NCBI GenBank assembly: GCA_949127695.1
Contig: CASBQH010000200.1
Coordinates: 1-14,851, forward strand
Direction of reading: 5' to 3'
Length of the DNA stretch: 14,851 bases
Source: Synechococcales cyanobacterium PMM_0073
GTDB lineage: Bacteria > Cyanobacteriota > Cyanobacteriia > Elainellales > Elainellaceae
Shown piece after piece: positions 6,847 through 14,616 of this stretch; position 1 is the first letter of the stretch; each line of letters begins with the position of its first letter. A model generated the notes under the pieces. That model was not told the origin of the DNA and ran no database searches. It saw nothing but the letters and a program-made list of their open reading frames with translations. Both the position numbers and the translations under genes were made by a program.

Positions 6847-8073
6847 TTGCCGCCTGTGCATCATTGTATCAATCGTTGTATCAATCGCTTAACCCGACAA
6901 ATTATCGGACTCTGGCTAGTCTGGCTAGTGATTTTGTGGGGCTATCAGGCTGCTGTGACGGCTCGCTATCAGGTGCAGCGACCTGACTCTGCTCTATTTT
7001 GGACGGCAGAGCGCACGGGTGACTCACCGGATCGCAGCGATCCGTTTATGAACGCTCAAGCGGCCTGGGACTCGGAGTTTTACCTGTCAATTGCGCTGCA
7101 TGGCTATAACGATCCACAGGCTCGCCGCCTCTCGTCGCCTAACCCACCCCTGACGCTCAACTATGCCTTCTACCCGGTCTATCCCTACCTGATGCGGCTC
7201 TTGGCCTATCCGCTCAGCCTGCTAGGACTCACAGCCACGGCGACCGCAATGCTGGCAGGTTTGATCATTTCAGCTCTGGGGACATTGGCGGGTCTGATTG
7301 CGCTGGCAAGCTGGATTGAACGCAACTACGGACAGGAGCAGGCATTCCGAGCCGCAGCCTATTTGCTGAGTTTCCCGACCGGATTTTTCTTGGCGCAGGT
7401 TTACACTGAAGGGCTATTTGTGGGGCTGTCGTTTGGCTGTTTGGCATTGCTACAGCGGCGGCATTGGGGCTGGGCGATTGCGCTGGCAGCGGTGGCAACT
7501 CTGACGCGAGCAGTAGGCATTTTGCTGCTGATTCCGTTAGGCTGGGCTTGGGGTAGCGCGCTCTATCAGCAGGGCAGGCTTTCTCGGAAGTTAATTTTCC
7601 AATTTATATCTCTGCTCATTCCAGTTTTAGTTCACTTAATCTGGCGATTTTCATTTTGGGGGCAGGCATTTCAGACTGTGCAGCAGCAGTTTTTTGGCTG
7701 TCAGTTGTTCAACTTATATGCGGCGGCGGCGGCCTGGAGAGCTGGATTTTCGGCGCTCTCTGGAAGCAACTCTGCGGCAACGGTGTATTATGCCATCGAA
7801 TTTTCAACAATTATGCTAGGAATTGCATCTTGTCTGGTGACGCTAAAGCGATATCCCAGTATCTCTCTATATGGTCTATCAGTTATTTTAGTTTCGACCA
7901 CCTGCGGCACAGCTTGGAGTGTTTCTCGCTATCTGCTAGCCGTACCGTCAATTTTTATTGTCTTGAGTCAACTTGGCAGCTCTGTCCTATTTGATCGCGC
8001 TTGGTCGCTCGTTAGCATTTTATTATTAGCCATGCTCAGCGCTTTGTTCTCGTTCAACTTTTGGGCAGGATAG
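6847..8073 (+). CDS. PIG-V/Gpi18-like integral membrane mannosyltransferase
   Basis: The protein has 408 aa with about nine or ten hydrophobic segments. The first (about 18-37) is followed by an outside loop carrying AAWDSEFYLSIALHGY (72-87), the acidic motif of the PIG-V/Gpi18 family of GT-C glycosyltransferases that use polyprenyl-phosphate sugars. NYAFYPVYPYLMRLL (105-119) and LLSFPTGFFLAQVYTEGLF are further family features. Bacteria have no GPI anchors, so the acceptor is probably an envelope glycan or protein; this is inference. Start: TTG 6847 has GGGA 8 bases upstream; GTG 6856 is possible, and no ATG occurs until residue 68. The N-terminus contains a duplicated CINR. The last 20 bases overlap the convergent GNAT gene. 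Confidence 0.8.
   Translation: MPPVHHCINRCINRLTRQIIGLWLVWLVILWGYQAAVTARYQVQRPDSALFWTAERTGDSPDRSDPFMNAQAAWDSEFYLSIALHGYNDPQARRLSSPNPPLTLNYAFYPVYPYLMRLLAYPLSLLGLTATATAMLAGLIISALGTLAGLIALASWIERNYGQEQAFRAAAYLLSFPTGFFLAQVYTEGLFVGLSFGCLALLQRRHWGWAIALAAVATLTRAVGILLLIPLGWAWGSALYQQGRLSRKLIFQFISLLIPVLVHLIWRFSFWGQAFQTVQQQFFGCQLFNLYAAAAAWRAGFSALSGSNSAATVYYAIEFSTIMLGIASCLVTLKRYPSISLYGLSVILVSTTCGTAWSVSRYLLAVPSIFIVLSQLGSSVLFDRAWSLVSILLLAMLSALFSFNFWAG
6864..6887 (+). repeat. 12-bp tandem duplication inside the mannosyltransferase N-terminus
   Basis: TTGTATCAATCG occurs twice head to tail (6864-6875, 6876-6887). It encodes the repeated CINRCINR near the start of the membrane protein. The length is a multiple of three, so the frame is kept. 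It is probably a slippage duplication. Confidence 0.7.
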
Positions 8074-8533
8074 TCAGCATTTTCTGCATCCTAAAGCGCT
8101 CAAACTGCAAGCCTTCACGTTCAACGGTTTCCAGCTCCAGAACTTCAAACCCCATCTTCAAAAAGAAATGCTTGGCGATATGGCTAGCTTCAGTTTGGAG
8201 AGTCTCTGCGCCCTGGGCAATCGCCTCTGCTTCAAGCTGTTGGTAGATTAAAGTCGCGCAGCCCTGACGCGCAAAACTGCTGTGAGCATAGAGGAGATCG
8301 AGATGATTGCTGGGGTGAAGCTGGCCAAACGCCGCGATCTGCTGCTGCACGATGGCAACCCGCGTTATGCCCAAGCTCAAGCGGTGCTGAAACTGCTCCG
8401 AATCATCAGCAAAACTTGACCAGACCGCCAGTTGCTCAGCGCTATAGCAGCCAGCAGCAGTCTGGCGAATGGCATCACGAAATACTTCTGCTAAAGCCGC
8501 TCTGTCGGTAGGCTGATAGTCGCGAATGATCAT
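8054..8533 (-). CDS. GNAT-family N-acetyltransferase
   Basis: The 159-aa protein fits a single GNAT domain. MIIRDYQPTDRAALAEVF is the usual first strand and helix. LDLLYAHSSFARQGCATLIY (about 79-98) carries the acetyl-CoA pyrophosphate loop as RQGCA. ASHIAKHFFLKMGFEV is the closing motif B. It would transfer an acetyl group from acetyl-CoA to an amine; the substrate cannot be told. The 3' end overlaps the convergent mannosyltransferase gene by 20 bases. The start codon lies in the palindrome ATGATCAT (8526-8533), which also offers an ATG on the other strand. No strong SD is visible. Confidence 0.85.
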   Translation of the reverse strand: MIIRDYQPTDRAALAEVFRDAIRQTAAGCYSAEQLAVWSSFADDSEQFQHRLSLGITRVAIVQQQIAAFGQLHPSNHLDLLYAHSSFARQGCATLIYQQLEAEAIAQGAETLQTEASHIAKHFFLKMGFEVLELETVEREGLQFERFRMQKMLTILPKS

Positions 8534-8588
8534 AGTAGGATGTCAATCAGAGCTTGCAGTACAACCGCTGACCCGAATTTTAGACGAT

Positions 8589-9533
8589 ATGCCAGAGCCA
8601 TCCGCTGCATCCATTCAGAGTCAACTTGAAGCGCTCGTCGAGCCACAGCTTGGAGTGGCGCTGGCGTTTCCTGGTCACGAAGACGGCGGACAGCTAGTGC
8701 CGTTTAGCTGGGATGAGGGGGCGCAAGGTGAATTGAACAGCCTGACGCTGCTTCAGGCCGAAGGCTGGTGCAGTGAGCTAACCGTTTCAGAGGCGCTGTT
8801 GGCTTGGCAGCAGCCGGAGCAAGTTGGAGCAGTGGGCGGCGAAACCTGGCTGATTCCAGCGGGCGACCCGGCGCAGATTTTGCCCAATCCGACTCGCCCA
8901 GCCGAGCATCAGGCGCTAGATGCCGAACTGCTGCATCTGCTGGAATCGCGGCTGCAAAACCTCCAGGCAATCAGGCTCAGCTGCGACCCCAACTATGCGC
9001 TGGTGCTGTTAGTCGGGCAGCTGGCGGATGCAGCTGAGCCAGCCTGGATCGGCATTGCGCCAACTGTGCCCGTGGCCACTGAGCTGACCACGCCAGCCTC
9101 GCCGCTGAACCTGACGCCGCTGCCGTTGGTGGCCAGTTCCACCCCCGATGATCTCTCCATACTCCAGCTGCAAATTCAGGCTCTGCTGACCCGGCGGGGC
9201 AGCGTCAGGCTCTATGGCTACTACGGCGGCGGCTACAACCAAACGCACGAATATCGCTTGGTGCAGGCCACAGGCCAGAGTCAGGCTGAGGCATTGCAGG
9301 CGCTGATGCAGGCGACCGGCTTACTGCGAGTCAGCCAATTTGAGGGCTTTCAGCCGAGTTCGGAGGCAGAGAGCCTACAGCCGATTGAGCAGCTCTTGCA
9401 GCCGCTTCAGCCGAGGGTCTATCAATTTAGCTTCTGGGACTGGGAGCAGATTTACGTGATCGGAGAGCTACCAGAATCCGCAGGAAACTGGCTGGGCGTC
9501 CGGCTGCGGAGCCGCTTTACTTACAATCCTTAA
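8589..9533 (+). CDS. Unrecognised protein, possibly two NuiA-like (nuclease A inhibitor) repeats
   Basis: The protein has 314 aa and is Leu-, Gln-, Ala- and Pro-rich with no signal peptide or membrane segment. The C-terminus VYQFSFWDWEQIYVIGELPE, then SAGNWLG, recalls the end of the NuiA family as I remember it (VYVIGETPAGNLAG). The first half has the same order of features: VPFSWDEGAQGEL near 40, LESRLQNLQAIRL near 120, then ALVLLVGQ and AWIGIA. A Thr/Pro/Ser/Leu linker (~160-190) separates the halves. This suggests two related domains, the second with an unusual Gly/Tyr loop, GYYGGGYNQTHEY. NuiA proteins inhibit the sugar-nonspecific nuclease NucA; whether this one does is unknown. Start: ATG 8589 is chosen because residues before it look random; the frame opens with ATG 8526, which overlaps the GNAT start. 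The flavodiiron gene follows ~90 bases downstream. Confidence 0.6.
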   Translation: MPEPSAASIQSQLEALVEPQLGVALAFPGHEDGGQLVPFSWDEGAQGELNSLTLLQAEGWCSELTVSEALLAWQQPEQVGAVGGETWLIPAGDPAQILPNPTRPAEHQALDAELLHLLESRLQNLQAIRLSCDPNYALVLLVGQLADAAEPAWIGIAPTVPVATELTTPASPLNLTPLPLVASSTPDDLSILQLQIQALLTRRGSVRLYGYYGGGYNQTHEYRLVQATGQSQAEALQALMQATGLLRVSQFEGFQPSSEAESLQPIEQLLQPLQPRVYQFSFWDWEQIYVIGELPESAGNWLGVRLRSRFTYNP

Positions 9534-9623
9534 TTGCAGCCATAGCAGAATTCAATTGCCCAGCGCCGTCGGTCGGTCGCGCCGAAGGTTATGTTTAAAC
9601 CTAGAGCGCAGGAGGAAAAGGCA

Positions 9624-11456
9624 GTGGCAGAAGCAGTGGTAGAACAAGCTATGGAACCAGCGACAGAACCAGCAGCAGAACCCAAGCAACGCGATGTCCA
9701 GGTGGGCGAAATTGGCGCAGAAACCTTAGCCTTTCGCTCTCGCAGCTGGACGCGCCTGCGGTTTGAGGTGGAATATGCGCGGCAGAAGGGCACAACCGCC
9801 AACTCCTACTTAATACAGGCTCCGGCAGTAGCGCTAATTGACCCACCCGGCGAGTCGTTCACCGAAAGCTTTTTAGAAGAACTCCAGCAGCAGCAGTATT
9901 ACCAGCGGATTGCCTACATTATTCTCAGCCATGTCAACCCCAACCGGATTGTCACGCTCAAGCAGCTCTTGGCTGTGGCCACCTACGCGACCGTAATCTG
10001 CTCCAAGCCTGCGGCCAACCTGCTGCGCGTTGCCTTTGCCGGTGAGTCTGATAGCCCAATCATGCCTGAGGAAGAAGCGCTCAACTTTGGCATTCAGTAT
10101 GACGCCGAGCGCAGCTTCAAGCTGCATATTGTCCGCGACGAAGAAACCCTAGATTTGGGCGATGGCCACAGGCTTCAGTTTCGCTATGTGCCCACCCCGC
10201 GCCATCCCGACCAGATCTGCACCTACGACGCGGCCACCGGCATCCTATTCAGCGATAAGCTGTTTGGGGCGCATGTTTGCAGCGACGAGCTTTGGGATGC
10301 CCACTGGCGACAGCTCAGCGAAGACCGCCGCTATTACTTTGACTGCCTCCATGCCGCCCAAGTCCCCCAGGTAGAAGCCGCGCTGCAAAAGCTAGAGCCA
10401 TTCAAGGCTAAGCTCTACGCCCCAGCCCATGGCCCAATTGTGCGGCATAGCCTCAGCCGCCTGACGCTAGACTACCGCGACTGGTGTCAGCAGCAGCAGG
10501 CCAAAGAGCTGAGCGTGGCCATGCTCTACACCTCGGCCTACGGCAATACGGGGCTGCTGGCGCAGGCGATTGCCCAGGGAATCACCCAGTCAGGCGTCGC
10601 CGTGCAGATGATCAACTGCGAATATACGCCGCCCAGCGAAATTGCCCAGGTGATTGAAGCATCTGACGGGTTTGTGATTGGCTCCCCGACGCTGGGCGGA
10701 CATGCGCCCGTGCAGATCCAGACGGCCTTGGGCATTGCGCTTTCAACGGCGACCAAATCTAAGCTGGCGGGCGTATTTGGCTCCTATGGCTGGAGCGGCG
10801 AAGCGGTCGATCTGCTAGAAACCAAGCTGCAAGATGCGGGCTACCGGTTTGGGTTTGAGCCGATTCGGGTCAAGTTTAAGCCCTCAGCAGAAGTGCTGCA
10901 ACAGTGCGAGACAGCGGGCGCTGAATTTGCCCAGATGTTGCGGAAGACCAAAAAAGTCTGGACGCCGCGCCAGCAGATTGTCGATGCCCAGAGCGACCGC
11001 ACCGAGCAGGCAGTAGGCCGAATTGCCGGATCGCTCTGTGTCATTACCACGCACCAAAACCAGCAGCACCAGGCAATTCTCACCTCCTGGGTGTCGCAGG
11101 CCAGCTTCAATCCGCCCGGTTTAACCATTGCCGTCAGCAAGCAGCAGGCGACAACTCTGGCCGACTCTGGCAGCGTCTTTGTGCTAAATATCCTCAAAGA
11201 AGGCCGCAATCTGCGCCGCCATTTTTTGAGGCCGCTGCTGGCCAAAGCCAACCAGTTTGAGGGCGTCGAGAGCTACCTGGCTAGCAATGGCTGCTTGGTG
11301 CTGCAAGAGGCGCTAGCCTACCTGGAATGCCGCGTCCAAAGCCGGATGGAATGTGGCGATCACTGGTTAATTTACGCCACGGTTGAGAGCGGCAAGCTGC
11401 TGGAGCTGCTGGGCGTCACAGCAGTCCCGCATCGCAAGTCGGCCAGCTATTTCTAG
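9624..11456 (+). CDS. flv1: Class C flavodiiron protein of Flv1/Flv2 type (diflavin flavoprotein)
   Basis: The protein has 610 aa in three domains: a metallo-beta-lactamase-like oxidase domain (~40-290), a flavodoxin domain (~297-440; YTSAYGNTGLLAQAIAQG binds FMN, with IGSPTLGGHAPVQ) and a flavin-reductase domain (~465-600; ITTHQNQQHQAILTSWVSQA, SFNPPGLTIAVSK). Such proteins take electrons on the acceptor side of photosystem I or II and reduce O2 to water. The canonical diiron ligands H-x-E-x-D-H ... H ... D ... H appear here as H103, N105, N107, R108, R193, K212 and H269, so most are neutral or basic. That is the known state of Flv1 and Flv2, which act with Flv3 or Flv4. The symbol flv1 is preferred because no flv4-sll0218-like neighbours occur; Flv2 cannot be excluded. 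Start: GTG 9624 with AGGAGG (9610-9615) 8 bases upstream; ATG 9591 is in frame but has a poorly spaced SD. Confidence 0.9.
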   Translation: MAEAVVEQAMEPATEPAAEPKQRDVQVGEIGAETLAFRSRSWTRLRFEVEYARQKGTTANSYLIQAPAVALIDPPGESFTESFLEELQQQQYYQRIAYIILSHVNPNRIVTLKQLLAVATYATVICSKPAANLLRVAFAGESDSPIMPEEEALNFGIQYDAERSFKLHIVRDEETLDLGDGHRLQFRYVPTPRHPDQICTYDAATGILFSDKLFGAHVCSDELWDAHWRQLSEDRRYYFDCLHAAQVPQVEAALQKLEPFKAKLYAPAHGPIVRHSLSRLTLDYRDWCQQQQAKELSVAMLYTSAYGNTGLLAQAIAQGITQSGVAVQMINCEYTPPSEIAQVIEASDGFVIGSPTLGGHAPVQIQTALGIALSTATKSKLAGVFGSYGWSGEAVDLLETKLQDAGYRFGFEPIRVKFKPSAEVLQQCETAGAEFAQMLRKTKKVWTPRQQIVDAQSDRTEQAVGRIAGSLCVITTHQNQQHQAILTSWVSQASFNPPGLTIAVSKQQATTLADSGSVFVLNILKEGRNLRRHFLRPLLAKANQFEGVESYLASNGCLVLQEALAYLECRVQSRMECGDHWLIYATVESGKLLELLGVTAVPHRKSASYF

Positions 11457-11458
11457 GC

Positions 11459-11485
11459 GTTCTAAAAAACCAGGGGTTCTAGAAC
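11459..11485. terminator. Weak hairpin between convergent genes, possible terminator
   Basis: GTTCTA (11459-11464) pairs with TAGAAC (11480-11485), and inside it AACC (11468-11471) pairs with GGTT (11475-11478) around AGG. It fills the gap between the convergent flavodiiron and M48 genes, where a terminator for both is expected. The bulge and the lack of T runs make it weak. Confidence 0.3.
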
Positions 11486-11487
11486 AT

Positions 11488-12354
11488 CTAGCGCAGGCTG
11501 CTGACTTCCGTTCGGTAGGCGCGACTGTCTAGGCCAAAGCCAGAATTAGCGGTGGCCGGATCAATCATCCGGTTCAGCGTCTGAATCCGCTCTGAGACCG
11601 CTGGATGCGTACTCAAGATGCTGGGCAGCGAGGCTTGACCTTGCAGCTTTTCCATAAAAGCGGGCATGGCGCTAGTGGCATAGCCTGCCGACTTGAGCGT
11701 GGCCAGCCCTTCTTGATCGGCCTCAAACTCATCGCGGCGGCTGTTGGGGCGACGCAGCGCCAGCTCCACCCCCAAATTCACTGCCGTATTGCGATCTAGC
11801 CCAGCCAGACTGGTGATGCCTTGAGCCAGCGCCGCTTGCCGCATCTGCTCTAGCGAATGCTTGGAGGCAATATGTCCCATCTCATGCCCGATCACGCTGG
11901 CGAGCTGAGCTTCGTTGTCAGCAGCCTTCAGTAAGCCGGTGGTGACATAGACATAGCCGCCCATGGTGGCAAAGGCGTTAATCTGGTCGCTGTCCACCAC
12001 CTGAAAGGTATAGGGAAGATTGGGGCGACTGCTGTAGGGTACGAGTCCCTGCCCCACCTGATCGACATAGGCGGTGGTTTGGCGGTCATTGGACAGTCGC
12101 ATTTCGCTGCTCAGCAGCTGGTCGTTGATCTGCTTGCCCAGCGCCACTTCTTGCCGATCAGAGAGCGTCGAGAGCTGGATAATCTGGACGCCGCGCAGCA
12201 GCAGCTCTAGCAGAGGAGCTTGGGCATGGCCAGGAGAGGGCGTGGCGACAATTAGCCCCAGCGCCACCGTGAGCGAAACCAGGGCATAGACCCAGCGGCG
12301 TCGCCAAGACTGCCAGCGGGTCAAAAGCTGTTTTGAGACTTGGATAGAAGACAT
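11488..12354 (-). CDS. Exported M48-family zinc metalloprotease
   Basis: The protein has 288 aa. Residues 1-46 form a signal: basic RRRWVY (18-23), hydrophobic stretch to ~38, and a likely signal-peptidase site after GHAQA. The catalytic zinc motif HEMGH is at 157-161 and the third ligand lies in EFEADQEG (E211, with D213 next). HPAVSERIQTLNRM (250-263) is the usual M48 C-terminal element. The length and layout match the single-domain periplasmic M48 proteases (BepA/Oma1/LoiP-like, but without TPR repeats). It probably degrades damaged envelope proteins; this is inference. No membrane segment other than the signal is visible. The gene runs alone on the minus strand, divergent from the DUF4330 gene with a 239-base intergenic region that holds two repeat clusters. 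Confidence 0.88.
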   Translation of the reverse strand: MSSIQVSKQLLTRWQSWRRRWVYALVSLTVALGLIVATPSPGHAQAPLLELLLRGVQIIQLSTLSDRQEVALGKQINDQLLSSEMRLSNDRQTTAYVDQVGQGLVPYSSRPNLPYTFQVVDSDQINAFATMGGYVYVTTGLLKAADNEAQLASVIGHEMGHIASKHSLEQMRQAALAQGITSLAGLDRNTAVNLGVELALRRPNSRRDEFEADQEGLATLKSAGYATSAMPAFMEKLQGQASLPSILSTHPAVSERIQTLNRMIDPATANSGFGLDSRAYRTEVSSLR

Positions 12355-12371
12355 AGCAATAGGGAGGAGGC

Positions 12372-12401
12372 CAGTAGTAGCTCAGTAGCTCAGTAGTAGC
12401 T
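12372..12401. repeat. Short tandem repeat CAGTAG(TAG)CT
   Basis: CAGTAGTAGCT, CAGTAGCT and CAGTAGTAGCT follow head to tail just upstream (minus strand) of the M48 protease start. It would lie in the 5' leader of that gene. It is probably a slippage tract, and no function is claimed. Confidence 0.6.
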
Positions 12402-12523
12402 AACCAGACGCAGCGCCAGCCCAGTTTGTTGCAGAACACATTAGGCTGGCTCAGCGCCCATTTGCATCCTAGCGATTTTGGCAGAGCTTGTTACGAGTCG
12501 TCATGACTTACCTCTGTCTAAGG

Positions 12524-12578
12524 TCTGATAGAGGCTAAATCTGATAGAGTCAAAATCTGATAGAGTGCTATCTGAATT
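12524..12578. repeat. Direct repeats TCTGATAGAG, three exact copies plus a partial fourth
   Basis: Exact copies start at 12524, 12540 and 12556 (period 16), and TCTGAATT at 12571 (period 15) is a partial fourth. The last copy lies 16-23 bases before the DUF4330 start at 12594, in the shared M48/DUF4330 intergenic region. Regular spacing this close to a gene suggests an operator-like array or a slippage-derived tract. No known regulator site is matched. Confidence 0.65.
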
Positions 12579-12593
12579 AAAACCGGATACGAT

Positions 12594-13145
12594 ATGGCAA
12601 TTTTAGATTCTAAAGGGCGGCTGTTTGGCAAGGTGAGCCTGCTGGATATTGGCGCAGGGCTGATTATGCTAATGGTGGTGGCGGGGCTGTTTCTGCTGCC
12701 CGGTGGCACAGGTTCCTCAGTAGCGCAGATTGGCAGCACCAACCAGCCCGTCGAGCTAGATGTGATTGTACGCGGTCTGACGGTGAGCGACCCCCAGAGT
12801 TTTATAGCAGCAATTGAGCAGCAGGGCAAAACCAACATTATTATTCGCAACCAGCCCGCAGGTGAAGTGCAGATTTTAGGCGTGAAGTCGCTGCCGCGTT
12901 CGGTCGCAGTACCGCAGCCCGATGGCTCAGTTAAGCCGCTGCCCGACCCCCGCCCAGAGCTGCAATATACGGTCGATATGCTGATTACGCTGAAGGGCGA
13001 AGCGCAGGTCTTGCCGGATGGTGCAGTGCTGGCGGGCAGTAAAATTAAGATAGGGACGCCGCTAGAGTTAGAAGGCCAGACCTACCGGTTTAACGCGCCC
13101 ATTGTCGGGGTGCGAATTCTGGAAGCGGCTCAGCCCAGCCCTTAA
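12594..13145 (+). CDS. DUF4330 domain-containing membrane protein
   Basis: The protein has 183 aa. It opens MAILDSKGRLFGKVSLLDIG, the characteristic start of DUF4330, then one membrane segment (about 18-36, AGLIMLMVVAGLFLLPGG). The rest is a soluble domain: VELDVIVRGLTVSDPQ, KTNIIIRNQPAGEVQIL, an acidic-proline stretch (PDPRPEL), YTVDMLITLKGEA, and a final VGVRIL. The family is widespread in cyanobacteria and has no known function; the topology suggests a membrane-anchored domain. ATG 12594 with GGA 7-8 bases upstream is the only sensible start. The stop lies 15 bases from the convergent PII-like gene. Confidence 0.85.
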   Translation: MAILDSKGRLFGKVSLLDIGAGLIMLMVVAGLFLLPGGTGSSVAQIGSTNQPVELDVIVRGLTVSDPQSFIAAIEQQGKTNIIIRNQPAGEVQILGVKSLPRSVAVPQPDGSVKPLPDPRPELQYTVDMLITLKGEAQVLPDGAVLAGSKIKIGTPLELEGQTYRFNAPIVGVRILEAAQPSP

Positions 13146-13160
13146 TTGCTGGCCGCTCTC

Positions 13161-13526
13161 CTACTCAACCACAGCCTCGATTTTCTGCCGATAGACCAGC
13201 AGCGAAAACTGCCGCTGCTGATCTTTGAGCGCGTACAGAATCACATCAGCTAGCTCAGGCGAAACCACCACTCGAATTTCTAGATCGGTGGCCGCGTAGG
13301 TTTCCACCTCGGTGGCTGCTGGGGCATCATCGGCTGGGTCTTGGTCGGGCGCAGAATGCCCAAACTGACGGAGGCGCTTCACTGCACCCGGTACAACGCT
13401 GATTGAATAGCCGTAAACCTTCAGATTTTTTAATAGCTTCTCTAAGCTCGCCTGGAGCGCCGCCTCGGTGAGAATGGTGACGAGCATGGCGGGCTGAGTC
13501 AGCGCATAGTCTTCAAAATCAAGCAT
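13161..13526 (-). CDS. PII-like (ferredoxin-fold) small protein
   Basis: The protein has 121 aa. AMLVTILTEAALQASLEKLL (13-32) followed by KVYGYSISVV reads as the first beta-alpha-beta unit of a PII-like protein. An acidic, Asp/Ala-rich loop (60-75) sits where the T-loop would be. LEIRVVVSPELADVILYALK (82-101) and FSLLVYRQKIEAV form the second unit. PII-type proteins sense nucleotides or carbon/nitrogen state and bind transporters or enzymes; the ligand here is unknown, and the loop is not that of GlnB or SbtB as I know them. M14 (13487) could be the true start because PII proteins usually begin at the first strand. The gene is 9 bases downstream of the SLH gene, so it is very likely in the same operon. 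Confidence 0.6.
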   Translation of the reverse strand: MLDFEDYALTQPAMLVTILTEAALQASLEKLLKNLKVYGYSISVVPGAVKRLRQFGHSAPDQDPADDAPAATEVETYAATDLEIRVVVSPELADVILYALKDQQRQFSLLVYRQKIEAVVE

Positions 13527-13535
13527 TACCGCAAA

Positions 13536-14540
13536 TTAAGGCCGCAAAATGTAGTTGGACTGAACCAGCGGCAGATCCCCACGGGTTCTCAGCGCCTGAT
13601 ATAGCATAGCAGCCACTTCGGCTCTGGTTGCGGGTTGGTCGGGCTGAAACTGCTGCACGTTGGGATAGCTGACAATTACGTTAGACTGGGCGGCAGCGCC
13701 AACAGCGGGCTTTGCCCAAGCTGGAATCTGATCGCGGCTGGTCATAGACTGTAGCGCCGCTTCAGGATCGGCTGGCTTGGGCAGATTAAAGCCGTTGGCC
13801 AGCGAGAGCAGCACCTGCATTTTGGTAATCGGCTGCTCTGGCTGAAAGGATTCGTCCGGGTAGCCTTTCAAAAAACCTGCCTTGACGGCCTTATCAATCG
13901 ACTGATTGCCCCAAAAGCCAGCAGGCACGTCCTTGAATGGAATTTCTGCCTGCTGCGAGCTATTCAGCACGCCGCCGAGTAAAGCCGCATACTGAGCGCG
14001 ATTCACCGGCTGATCTGGCTGAAAGTTGCCGTTTGTGCCCGCAATCAGCCCGCGCTGGCTTAGTCCAGCAATGAACGGATAGGCCCAGTAGCCGTTAGGT
14101 ACATCTGGAAAGATCCTGGCTTCGGAGGCAGGACTGGGGATAACGATGACGGGGGGCTGGACAGCCGGAGCCACTGGCGGAGCAACCGCTACAGGCGCAA
14201 CGGCTCCAGCAATTACTACTGTTCTAGAAACTCCGGCATTGGCTTGAGGCGCAGCGACGGCAGTAGGGCTAACCATGACGCTGGGCGGAGCGACAGGAAC
14301 TACCGCTGTTCCTGAGACTGCTGCATCAGTCGGGGATAGCGTGACTTCTGGCGATGCTTCTAGCTGCTCTGTTCCCAGCAGCCTTTTGCCGTCCAACCGG
14401 CCAGTCAGGCGCTCAGCGCTGCGGCCAAAGCCCCACCAGAGCACGCCTCCAATCGCTGAGAAGGCAATCAGTAGCGCCAAAATTTCATCAAAGCCAAGCG
14501 GATCGCGGCGGTCGGAATCAGGCGTGGGGGGCTGAGTCAT
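13536..14540 (-). CDS. Membrane-anchored protein with three SLH domains
   Basis: The protein has 334 aa. A short N-terminal arm is followed by one membrane segment (about 19-38, EILALLIAFSAIGGVLWWGF) and a long Pro/Val/Ala-rich linker (~62-140). Three S-layer homology repeats come next: FPDVPNGYWAYPFIAGLSQR (144-), FKDVPAGFWGNQSIDKAVKA (202-) and IPAWAKPAVGAAAQSNVIV (272-), each with a FQPDQP or FQPEQP element and an NRAQ, TKMQ or TRAE motif. SLH domains bind secondary cell-wall polymer or peptidoglycan, so the protein may link the inner membrane to the wall. There is no beta-barrel, so it is not an SLH-OprB porin. Start ATG 14540 has CAGGTG 7 bases upstream. A SPOR-like gene lies 76 bases upstream and a PII-like gene 9 bases downstream. 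Confidence 0.88.
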   Translation of the reverse strand: MTQPPTPDSDRRDPLGFDEILALLIAFSAIGGVLWWGFGRSAERLTGRLDGKRLLGTEQLEASPEVTLSPTDAAVSGTAVVPVAPPSVMVSPTAVAAPQANAGVSRTVVIAGAVAPVAVAPPVAPAVQPPVIVIPSPASEARIFPDVPNGYWAYPFIAGLSQRGLIAGTNGNFQPDQPVNRAQYAALLGGVLNSSQQAEIPFKDVPAGFWGNQSIDKAVKAGFLKGYPDESFQPEQPITKMQVLLSLANGFNLPKPADPEAALQSMTSRDQIPAWAKPAVGAAAQSNVIVSYPNVQQFQPDQPATRAEVAAMLYQALRTRGDLPLVQSNYILRP

Positions 14541-14555
14541 GGCAATGCACCTGTT

Positions 14556-14612
14556 AAAATTGCGCCTAGAACTGCGCCTAGAAAATTTTGCTAGCGCATA
14601 AAATTGCGCCTA
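14556..14612. repeat. TGCGCCTA repeats between the SPOR-like and SLH genes
   Basis: TGCGCCTA occurs at 14561-14568, 14573-14580 and 14605-14612. Around it, AAAATTGCGCCTA is exact at 14556-14568 and 14600-14612, and CGCCTAGAA is shared by the first two copies. The cluster lies directly upstream of the SLH gene's SD. AATTGCGCCT also occurs at 5187-5196. Function unknown. Confidence 0.6.
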
Positions 14613-14616
14613 CAGG

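Noticed and set aside
13536..14540. SLH-OprB-type outer-membrane porin
   Set aside because: The SLH repeats are C-terminal after a single inner-membrane segment, and no barrel domain is present.
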